Below are positions 24,095 through 30,079 of a stretch of 30,079 nt of DNA, piece after piece. This DNA is from Bacteroidales bacterium UBA3663. GTDB taxonomy: Bacteria > Bacteroidota > Bacteroidia > Bacteroidales > UBA3663. The notes beneath the pieces are model-generated. The model was not told the DNA's origin and made no database searches. It saw only the letters and a list, made by a program, of their open reading frames with translations. The stretch's first letter is position 1. Every line of letters starts with the position of its first letter. The DNA is taken from NCBI GenBank assembly GCA_002373755.1, contig DFJU01000083.1, positions 334 through 30,412 of the forward strand, written 5' to 3'. Position numbers and translations under genes: made by a program.

Positions 24095-26629
24095 ATGAAG
24101 AAAAGCACTTTGTGCCTTTTGGCATCCGTCGTGTGCGCGGCATCGGCCGTTGCGCAAGACAAGACTGTGAGTAAAATGGCATTGGCCAATGAAACAGACA
24201 TGGCAACCTTCCGCACGTGGGCGCTGACACCGCCGATGGGCTGGAACTCGTGGGACTGCTACTACAGCAGCGTCACCGAGAAGGAGGTCGTGCAGAACGC
24301 CCGCTATCTGGTTGACAACGACCTCGTGCGGCACGGCTGGGAGTACGTCGTGGTCGATATCCGCTGGTACTGCAACCACCCGTCGCTCGGCGCAGGCAAC
24401 TACAACCAGAAGGGTACGCAGGACTACGTGCTCGATGATTATGGCCGATACCTGCCGTCGCCCACCCGTTTCCCATCATGCATGAAGGATGGCGTGAACC
24501 AGGGCTTCAAGGCATTGGCCGACAGCATCCACGCCATGGGATTGAAGTTCGGCATCCACATCATGCGCGGCGTACCCAAGTCGGTCGTCGGCAGCAGCTA
24601 CAAGCTGAAGGGCAGCGAATCGACCGCATGGAGCGAGGTCTATAACGGCACGACATCGCCCTGCACGTGGCTCAAGGACAACCTGTTGGTCAAGAACAAC
24701 GAGGCCGGACAGCTCTACTACAACTCCATCATGGACCTCTATGCCGAGTGGGGCGTCGATTTCCTGAAGATTGACGACCTGTCGCGCCCGTTCTACACCG
24801 ACGAGATTCACATGATACGCAAGGCCATCGACCAGACCGGCCGCCCCATCGTCCTCTCGCTCTCGCCCGGCAAGACGCAATACCAGTATGCCGACGAGTG
24901 TCTGGCCAATGCCAACATGTGGCGCATGATGGACGACCTGTGGGACAACTGGAGTGCCGTGGATGCCGTCTTCAACGAGGCACACGCCTGGGAGAATGTC
25001 ACCCGCGCGGGCAACTATGCCGACTGCGACATGCTGCCGCTGGGTCAGATTGCGATGACTGTGGCCGATGCAGGTTACGCCAGTGCCGATGCCGGCCGAT
25101 GGACCAACCTGACGCAGAACGAACAGCTCACGATGATGTCGCTGTGGGGCATCTGCCACTCGCCGCTCTTCTTCGGCGGAGAGATGACGCGCAACGATGC
25201 CTTCACCCTCTCGCTGCTCAACAACGAGGAGTATCACCAGATGCACAAGTACGGCCAGGATGCCCATGAGGTCATCAACGACGAGGATAACGGCCACGTC
25301 GTCTGGACATCGACCATAGGCAATACGCGCTACGTGGCTCTCTTCCAACGTGACAACACGCGCTGGATTGTCGGCCAGAAGGCTCTCTATAAGAGCGAGG
25401 TTGTGGCCTATACGACCGATGGCCATGCGGTCAACGTCGATATCGAGTGGCCCGAGGGCTCGAAGACGCTCGTGCTCGTGATTGACGATGGCGGCGACAA
25501 CTACAACTACGACCACGGCGACTGGATCAACCCGACGCTCGTCTTGCGCGACGGCCGCGAGGTGGCACTGACGGGCACCTACAAGAAGCGCCAGTACACC
25601 AAGTCGTACTTCAACCGCGTCTATGAGAACAAGAACGTCGATAACGGCGGACAGATGAAGGTCATGGGCATCGCCTACGAGCGTGGATTCTCGGCCGATG
25701 CCAATGCCGCCATCTTCTTCACCATCCCCGACTCGCTCGACGTGGTGCGCTTCAAGGCTTTGGCTGCGGCCGACGACAGCGGCATCGGCCAGACCAACTC
25801 GACGACGAGCATCCGCTTCATGGTGTTCGACCAGAATCCATTGGCCGACGAACAGGACGACTACGCGGCCCGTTCGGGTCTGATTTCGCGTTCGGGCACC
25901 CGTTCGAAGGAGCTTGTGGCCGACATCACCGGCGCACAACAGCTGAAGATCGTGGTGAGCAACTACGGCGACGGTTTCGCCTACGACCGCGCCAACCTCA
26001 TCAACCCCGTGCTCGTCGATGCTGAGGGTCACGAGACTTCGCTCACGACATTGGCCAAGACCTCATACACCAGCGAGTGGGGCTCGATGCACGTCAACCA
26101 GAACGTCGAGGGCGGCACGCTCAAGGTCGATGGCCAATCGTACACGACCGGCCTGGGTCTGAACGCGCAGTGCACGCTCCTCTACGACCTGCCCGAGGGC
26201 CACACGTGGACGACCTTCCGCGCCCTGTGCGGCTACGACTCGTCGTGCGACACGGACAACACCTCGTCGTCGGGCACCACGATGGAATTCCTGATCTATG
26301 CCATCGGCCAAGGAAACGCTTTCGAGCTTGACCTGACGCAGTTCGGCTATGCGGCCGATGAGGCTGTTCCGGTCCACGACATCTGGGGCTTGAAGGACCT
26401 CGGCACGGTGACGGGCACGTTGCAAGCTACCGTCCCGAGCCACGGCGTGAAGCTGTTCCGTCTGGGCGAAAAGGCCGTGACGAACGCCATCGGCGGGATT
26501 GAGGCCAATGCGCCGAGTGCCGCAACGCCATCGGCCAAAACCCAAACCTACGACCTGCAGGGACGAGCCGTGCGTGAACCGCTCCACGGGCTGTATGTCC
26601 GTAGCGGGAGGAAGGTCTGGGCCGAGTGA
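24095..26629 (+). CDS. Exported GH27 alpha-galactosidase with NPCBM-like modules
   Basis: 844 residues with a Sec signal peptide (MKKSTLCLLASVVCAASAVAQ). The GH27 barrel (about 40-390) opens with ALTPPMGWNSWDCYY, has the nucleophile D227 in DFLKIDDLSRP and the acid/base D281 in WRMMDDLWDNW. A beta-sandwich follows (390-480), then two NPCBM-like sugar-binding modules: about 500-600 (YENKNVDNGGQMKVMGIAY) and about 640-760 (GTLKVDGQSYTTGLGLNA). The C-terminus (YDLQGRAVREPLHGLYVRSG, then RKVWAE) is the sort of conserved tail seen on exported Prevotella proteins. It should remove terminal alpha-galactose; GH27 also contains other specificities, so the exact linkage is uncertain. It is single-gene, with a terminator at 26665-26697. 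Confidence 0.93.
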   Translation: MKKSTLCLLASVVCAASAVAQDKTVSKMALANETDMATFRTWALTPPMGWNSWDCYYSSVTEKEVVQNARYLVDNDLVRHGWEYVVVDIRWYCNHPSLGAGNYNQKGTQDYVLDDYGRYLPSPTRFPSCMKDGVNQGFKALADSIHAMGLKFGIHIMRGVPKSVVGSSYKLKGSESTAWSEVYNGTTSPCTWLKDNLLVKNNEAGQLYYNSIMDLYAEWGVDFLKIDDLSRPFYTDEIHMIRKAIDQTGRPIVLSLSPGKTQYQYADECLANANMWRMMDDLWDNWSAVDAVFNEAHAWENVTRAGNYADCDMLPLGQIAMTVADAGYASADAGRWTNLTQNEQLTMMSLWGICHSPLFFGGEMTRNDAFTLSLLNNEEYHQMHKYGQDAHEVINDEDNGHVVWTSTIGNTRYVALFQRDNTRWIVGQKALYKSEVVAYTTDGHAVNVDIEWPEGSKTLVLVIDDGGDNYNYDHGDWINPTLVLRDGREVALTGTYKKRQYTKSYFNRVYENKNVDNGGQMKVMGIAYERGFSADANAAIFFTIPDSLDVVRFKALAAADDSGIGQTNSTTSIRFMVFDQNPLADEQDDYAARSGLISRSGTRSKELVADITGAQQLKIVVSNYGDGFAYDRANLINPVLVDAEGHETSLTTLAKTSYTSEWGSMHVNQNVEGGTLKVDGQSYTTGLGLNAQCTLLYDLPEGHTWTTFRALCGYDSSCDTDNTSSSGTTMEFLIYAIGQGNAFELDLTQFGYAADEAVPVHDIWGLKDLGTVTGTLQATVPSHGVKLFRLGEKAVTNAIGGIEANAPSAATPSAKTQTYDLQGRAVREPLHGLYVRSGRKVWAE

Positions 26630-26664
26630 CATTGGACAATGTGCTAAACAACAGACATAAATAT

Positions 26665-26697
26665 AAGTGAGCAGGTTTCAAACTTGCTCACTTTTTT
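26665..26697 (+). terminator. Intrinsic terminator of the GH27 gene
   Basis: The arms AAGTGAGCA and TGCTCACTT, plus inner GTTT/AAAC, form a 13-pair stem with one mismatch, followed by TTTTTT. Confidence 0.88.
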
Positions 26698-26860
26698 ATT
26701 GTGGGGACTTTCTTTTCTAAAACAAATCCGCAATGCCTATTTATTGGCACTGCGGACGCATGATTTGTCGCTTTTCAACTTATAGCGGACAGTAATATAA
26801 CTTGCGTCGAAAAAACATATAAATATAAATGCTTGATTTTGAGCACAAATGTAGCCATTA
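26698..26860. other. AT-rich spacer with one hairpin
   Basis: The arms TCCGCAATGCC and GGCACTGCGGA (26727-26756) form a stem with one mismatch; no T-run follows on the plus strand. Apart from that hairpin I see nothing recognisable before the tandem array at 26861. Confidence 0.5.
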
Positions 26861-26959
26861 TGTTGAAAATCCACAAATCTTTTTGAGAGAATTTGTTGAA
26901 AATCCACAAATCTTTTTCGGCAAATATGTCGAAATTCCACAAATCTTCGTCTATTTTAA
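26861..26959. repeat. Three-unit tandem repeat, period exactly 33 bp (array 2)
   Basis: Units start at 26861, 26894 and 26927 and share TGTYGAAA-W-TCCACAAATCTT; the 3' part of each unit is more variable. Read on the minus strand the units give an 11-residue peptide repeat around KDLWIFNKF, but there is no convincing gene. It has the same period and unit number as array 1 with a different sequence. Confidence 0.85.
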
Positions 26960-26962
26960 CGC

Positions 26963-26995
26963 AAAAAGCCGGACTGCCCAATCGGACAATCCGGC
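26963..26995 (-). terminator. Terminator of the CXXX-peptide operon
   Basis: On the minus strand GCCGGA...TCCGGC (6 pairs, possibly extended through the loop) runs into TTTTT (A-run 26963-26967). It is the first leftward terminator after the TatA-like gene; the 81 bases between hold nothing else. Confidence 0.65.
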
Positions 26996-27076
26996 TGCAT
27001 TTCCACGAAAATAACAGTCAACCAAACCGAGTGATTTTGAACTTCCACTTATATTCCTGATTTATAATTATTCACT

Positions 27077-27280
27077 TCATTTTTTTTCATTCAATTCATT
27101 TTGTTCCTTTTCAGGACGAAACAAAGAATCTTTGATTTCATTCTTTGCATCGTTAAATTCCCTAATTCCCTTGCCAAATCCACGCATTAACTCAGGAACT
27201 TTTTTCCCTCCAAAAAGAACAAGGACTATAATTCCTATAACAACAATTTCAGTTGTCCCAATAAATAAAAAGATTTTCAT
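27077..27280 (-). CDS. tatA: TatA-like twin-arginine translocase subunit in the CXXX-peptide operon
   Basis: 67 residues. The N-terminal membrane helix (about 1-22, MKIFLFIGTTEIVVIGIIVL) is followed by the family hinge and amphipathic helix LFGGKKVPELMRGFGKGIREF (about 22-42) and a charged tail. This is the TatA/TatE pattern; TatA forms the pore of the twin-arginine pathway. It is the last gene of the leftward operon, 5 bases after the preceding stop codon, so it is translationally linked to peptide maturation. A dedicated TatA next to a peptide with modified cysteines suggests export of the folded, modified product, but no TatC is in the window and the precursor N-terminus is missing. It could also be an ordinary tat gene that happens to lie there. 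Confidence 0.85.
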   Translation of the reverse strand: MKIFLFIGTTEIVVIGIIVLVLFGGKKVPELMRGFGKGIREFNDAKNEIKDSLFRPEKEQNELNEKK

Positions 27281-27285
27281 ATGGC

Positions 27286-27555
27286 TTAACTATTTAGATA
27301 TATTTCACAAGTATCAAAATTAATTTCCCAATTTCCATTCTTTATTGATTCCCATTCATATTTACTAGACATGCTTGACCACCAGTCTTGGAACTTTTTA
27401 GATGTTTCTCCAAGATCTTTAACGATTTTTTCATACATTACATCGTTATCTGTTGTTAAAATTTTGGCCAATTCATTGAGACCATTACGACGTTCATAGA
27501 GAGAAAGGATAACATCTCTTTCTTCTGTAGTAACTTTTCCAACTAATTTTTTCAT
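27286..27555 (-). CDS. Small accessory protein of the CXXX-peptide modification system
   Basis: 89 residues from the ATG at 27555, which lies 5 bases after the stop codon of the preceding gene; a TTG 9 bases earlier would overlap that stop codon. The protein is mostly helical and charged (TTEERDVILSLYERRNGLNELA near the start, a WWSSMSSKYEWESI segment near 70) and has no cysteine cluster in its main part. By its position and overall look it corresponds to the small 'CXXX repeat peptide modification system' protein that accompanies this class of radical SAM maturase in Bacteroidales. It has no known enzymatic motif; a precursor-binding or chaperone role is a guess. Confidence 0.7.
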   Translation of the reverse strand: MKKLVGKVTTEERDVILSLYERRNGLNELAKILTTDNDVMYEKIVKDLGETSKKFQDWWSSMSSKYEWESIKNGNWEINFDTCEIYLNS

Positions 27556-27560
27556 AATTG

Positions 27561-28508
27561 TCAAAATTTAATAAATTGTTCAAATGGATCTAAATATGGT
27601 AAATCATCGATACAACAATCTATGTTATACCCCAATGATTTTAGTTTTGTGACTAAATCGCGTGAAGCATTCCTTTCGATATGAGAAAGGACACATTGTT
27701 GATGACCTGGTGTATTACAATCTAATGTAAGTTTCTGATTGAGCCAAATACATCTATTACAATGATATGCGTCACATTCTCTACATAAAGGCGCAGAATT
27801 TAACATAAGCAGATGTCTATTAGGCATATCTAACCCGCTCTCAAGAGAACCTACAGATCTGTCGAAAGACGGGTTCTGATAATTGAGTTCATTATCAATA
27901 TGCATAATTTCGTCATAATAAAACGATGGGCAAAGATAAAACTTTCCGTTGGGAGCAACGGTCACATTGCTTATACCAGCGTCGCAATTATGCATTTTTT
28001 CGTTGTGGATTATTCTATCCGACAAAATATTTATTTGAGGTTGTATATTTTGTTCATATAATCTAATTATAATGTTGTTCAATGAACTGAGAGCCTTGCT
28101 ATAATCATCAATTCTATTATCATCAAAGTGTTCTATGTCAGTATAACAAATATTAATACGTTTAGCTTGCTGAAGAACCACTTCTAATTCAGCAATCGAT
28201 GAAATAAACTCATTAATAGACAACCTTAACACAATGCTTGAAGAATTGATTTTTTTAGGAATTTCATTATATACTTCAATGTCCTTCCCAATTTTCACAT
28301 TATCAACAGTATCTATAACATCTTGATATTCTTTTGGAAGACTATAATTTGGATAAACGAAATGTATCATCAAATTCTCACACATTCCCCAGAAAATAGC
28401 CTTTCGAAGAGTAGATAGCGGCATAATCCGTTCTTCTACAATAGGATTATCCGTATGACAATATGCCACACTTGTATCATCAAGAAGTATTACTAAATAT
28501 TGTAACAT
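27561..28508 (-). CDS. CXXX repeat peptide maturase (Cys-rich, lacks the radical SAM motif)
   Basis: 315 residues. The N-terminal 160 residues resemble a degenerate barrel (MLQYLVILLDDTSVAYCHTD, later SSIVLRLSINEF). There is no CX3CX2C radical SAM cluster. The C-terminal half (about 175-290) has a SPASM-like cysteine pattern: NCDAGISNVTVAPNGKFYLC, then APLCRECDAYHCNRCIWLNQ, DCNTPGHQQC and a final NIDCCIDDL. This layout fits the partner maturase that accompanies the radical SAM enzyme in CXXX-repeat loci, perhaps binding auxiliary iron-sulfur clusters or delivering the precursor. It starts 12 bases after the radical SAM gene and ends 5 bases before the next, so co-translation is likely. The sequence is AT-rich throughout. 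Confidence 0.82.
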   Translation of the reverse strand: MLQYLVILLDDTSVAYCHTDNPIVEERIMPLSTLRKAIFWGMCENLMIHFVYPNYSLPKEYQDVIDTVDNVKIGKDIEVYNEIPKKINSSSIVLRLSINEFISSIAELEVVLQQAKRINICYTDIEHFDDNRIDDYSKALSSLNNIIIRLYEQNIQPQINILSDRIIHNEKMHNCDAGISNVTVAPNGKFYLCPSFYYDEIMHIDNELNYQNPSFDRSVGSLESGLDMPNRHLLMLNSAPLCRECDAYHCNRCIWLNQKLTLDCNTPGHQQCVLSHIERNASRDLVTKLKSLGYNIDCCIDDLPYLDPFEQFIKF

Positions 28509-28520
28509 ATTTATGTTTAA

Positions 28521-29708
28521 TTATATCTGTTCATGTTTAGAATATTTGGTCTCAAGTTTATGAAATAATTTGTTCCAATAATAATTATTTGCACGTACTT
28601 GCGCCTTATGCATTTTGCAGATTGAAATACTTCTTTCAAAAATTGTATGCGTTTTGGCTGCATCATAATTTTCCCCTTGACACCATGCGCAACCAGATGC
28701 GACTTCACAATTAATGCATTCCTGTGATGACTGCGTACATCTGTCCAAAGTCAAAAATGGTCTTAATTTATTTCGATCAATACCATCATGTACATTCCCC
28801 AATATCCATGCTTTTTTATTTCTAAGTGAATATTGTGCGAATCGAGTACAAGGATAGAAATAACCATTTGCATCAATTGCAAGCATTTTTCCTGCACCGC
28901 ACCAATTTTCATTATTGGCTACACAATCTAATGGCTTGCCAATTGTTTCATTGAAAAAAGAGCACGTCGTATATTCGTAATACCCTTTGTCTATTATAGC
29001 ATCTGCTAAATCAATTAATTGCTTTTCGAACACCACATCATCATTTTGTTTCCATACATTCTCAAATACGCAATTGATTGAAATATGATGAATTCCTAAA
29101 TCAAATAAATGCAAAACAGATTCCTTAATATATGGAATGTCAGATGAAGATATTGTGACTTTGGTACCCGCCTCAGGAAATTGTTGTAACCATAAAGGAA
29201 TACTTTTAATTACATCTTCATATGAACCTTGACCACTCGTTTTATAAATACGATTTAAGTCGTGTTTGGTTTTCGTTCCATCAATAGTTATCCCTATACT
29301 TAAATGAGTATAATTCTTTTTTATGAAATTTTGTACTTTCTCTGATGAATAATTAAGCCCATTAGTTGAAAAAGAAAGTCTGTAAGAGTTAAACCAATGG
29401 TGATTTCGTGAATACATTTCCAGTTTTATGTAATCACATATTTTATCAATTAAATCAATCTCTAAAAAAGGTTCACCACCTATAAACTCCCATATTACAG
29501 ATTCTTGGTTAAATAAAGGGTCTTTTTCTTGATCCAAGATATAATCTATTGCCACTTTTGCTGTCTCAAAAGACATTTTTTCTCTTGTATTTTTCCCTAC
29601 AAGATAGCAATATTTGCAGGCCAACTGGCAGTCTTTTGTAACAATAAAAGTAATATCTTTCGATGTTCCTTCTTGCCAACCATGAGGAATATTCGCGATT
29701 TTTTCCAT
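28521..29708 (-). CDS. Radical SAM/SPASM peptide maturase, CXXX-repeat target family
   Basis: 395 residues. The radical SAM cluster is C27-x3-C31-x2-C34 (DCQLACKYCYLVGKN), followed by the glycine motif FIGGEPFLE near 95 and the barrel strands LSFSTNGL and GITIDGTK. The C-terminal SPASM domain has the cysteines of WCGAGKMLAIDANGYFYPCTRF and the run CTQSSQECINCEVASGCAWC, then a last ICKMHKAQ, enough for two auxiliary clusters. SPASM maturases of this type usually install thioether or carbon-carbon cross-links on ribosomal peptides. The target is almost certainly the Cys-repeat peptide whose stop codon lies 6 bases upstream. The start at 29708 follows the precursor gene directly. Confidence 0.93.
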   Translation of the reverse strand: MEKIANIPHGWQEGTSKDITFIVTKDCQLACKYCYLVGKNTREKMSFETAKVAIDYILDQEKDPLFNQESVIWEFIGGEPFLEIDLIDKICDYIKLEMYSRNHHWFNSYRLSFSTNGLNYSSEKVQNFIKKNYTHLSIGITIDGTKTKHDLNRIYKTSGQGSYEDVIKSIPLWLQQFPEAGTKVTISSSDIPYIKESVLHLFDLGIHHISINCVFENVWKQNDDVVFEKQLIDLADAIIDKGYYEYTTCSFFNETIGKPLDCVANNENWCGAGKMLAIDANGYFYPCTRFAQYSLRNKKAWILGNVHDGIDRNKLRPFLTLDRCTQSSQECINCEVASGCAWCQGENYDAAKTHTIFERSISICKMHKAQVRANNYYWNKLFHKLETKYSKHEQI

Positions 29709-29714
29709 AATCGA

Positions 29715-30079
29715 TCAATTACAGTTTCTACATCTACCTCGACAACTGCCACAGCTGCCAGAGCAATTATATGAGCATGCAGCACTACACCGCCCACCAC
29801 ATACATTGGAACAGCTATAAGAACAACCGCCACAATTATCTCTACAGTTTCCAGAACAAGTAGAAGCACAGGCAGCAGTACATTTACTAGAACAATTTCC
29901 ATTACAACCTTGGTTGGTGCCTTGTGAACCTGAGCCTCTTGTATTAATAAAACTACCAGATGCACAATTTGCCGCACAAACAGACGCGCAACTTGTATTA
30001 CATCCTCCTGTACACACCCAACGGCAAGTTCCAGTACATTGCTGGGCACATCCTCCTGTGCACTCCCAACGGCAAGTTC
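29715..30079 (-). CDS. CXXX-repeat precursor peptide, C-terminal part (start lies beyond the window)
   Basis: The frame is open from the right edge to TGA at 29717-29715, giving about 120 visible residues with 27 cysteines. Cysteine occurs at every fourth residue in two blocks. The outer block has units such as CRWE, CTGG, CAQQ, CTGT and CNTS; a Cys-free Gly/Ser/Asn linker of about 19 residues (ASGSFINTRGSGSQGT...) follows; and the C-terminal block has 17 cysteines (CNGN, CSSK, CTAA, CAST, CSGN ... CRNCN). In three places the gap shrinks from three residues to two (CGGC, CGSC, CRNC). The filler residues are small and polar, typical of cross-linked ribosomal peptides. An internal GTG at 30017 is not a plausible start because the repeat continues upstream. 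The leader and start are not visible. Confidence 0.9.
   Translation of the reverse strand, partial: TCRWECTGGCAQQCTGTCRWVCTGGCNTSCASVCAANCASGSFINTRGSGSQGTNQGCNGNCSSKCTAACASTCSGNCRDNCGGCSYSCSNVCGGRCSAACSYNCSGSCGSCRGRCRNCN

Noticed and set aside
26775..26981. Minus-strand gene encoding the KDLWIF peptide repeat
   Set aside because: The frame has no good start or promoter, continues into AT-rich noise and overlaps the operon terminator; the repeat is better treated as DNA.
27561..28508. Calling this gene a second radical SAM enzyme
   Set aside because: No CX3CX2C motif or glycine motif is present; only the C-terminal cysteine pattern resembles SPASM domains.
29597..30049. Overlapping minus-strand 150-codon frame rich in Val and Leu
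   Set aside because: A frame-shifted reading of the Cys-repeat precursor; the TGT/TGC repeat in another frame gives Val/Leu runs.

Overview
The window looks like a chromosomal segment of a member of the Bacteroidales, most likely a Prevotella-like gut, rumen or oral species. The reasons are: several well-spaced promoters of the Bacteroidota type (TTTG, about 20 nt, TAnnTTTG); lipoproteins and exported glycosidases typical of the group; DUF3332 and DUF4143 proteins; and a CXXX-repeat peptide maturation locus. I see no tRNA, rRNA, CRISPR array or intact transposase gene. Most coding DNA is GC-rich, but there are clear AT-rich islands: two small cargo genes near 0.8-1.2 and 11.9-12.5 kb, the middle of the gene at 4.8-6.3 kb, and the whole segment from about 26.7 kb to the right edge.

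Layout. 1-340: 5' part of a leftward glutamate dehydrogenase gene (gdhA). 686-1492 and 11795-12840: two copies of a cassette-like repeat with conserved ends and unrelated cargo genes. 1717-8943: polA, an exported beta-propeller-like protein, a YgjP-type metallopeptidase, a HigB/HigA toxin-antitoxin pair, a small lipoprotein and a 47-residue leftward gene. 9084-20901: an exported carbohydrate-degradation set (GH2 beta-galactosidase, SGNH esterase, sialate-O-acetylesterase-type esterase, PA14-containing GH31, GH3). 20932-23537: a DUF1232 membrane protein, the C-terminal remnant of a DUF4143 ATPase beside a 33-bp tandem array, and three leftward small genes. 23604-23945: no gene, but a rod-like fold with its own promoter and terminator that resembles 6S RNA. 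24095-26629: a GH27 alpha-galactosidase with NPCBM-like modules. 26700-27076: a second 33-bp array and a leftward terminator. 27077-30079: a tightly packed leftward operon for a CXXX-repeat ribosomal peptide.

How the genes work together. GH31 (probably alpha-xylosidase), GH2, GH27, GH3 and two esterases fit side-chain and backbone removal from an acetylated, galactosylated plant glycan; xyloglucan is the best guess, but no SusC/SusD pair or endo-glucanase lies in the window. The right-hand operon encodes, in order of transcription, a Cys-every-fourth-residue precursor (its start is beyond the window), a radical SAM/SPASM maturase, a second Cys-rich maturase without a radical SAM motif, a small accessory protein and a TatA-like protein, and ends in an intrinsic terminator. 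This is the most promising little-studied system here.

Two genome-scale signals also stand out. The 8-mer GGCCRATG (or its complement) is strongly iterated through the GC-rich genes and absent from the peptide operon. The two cassette copies share inverted-repeat ends, an inward promoter and a terminator, but carry different genes.
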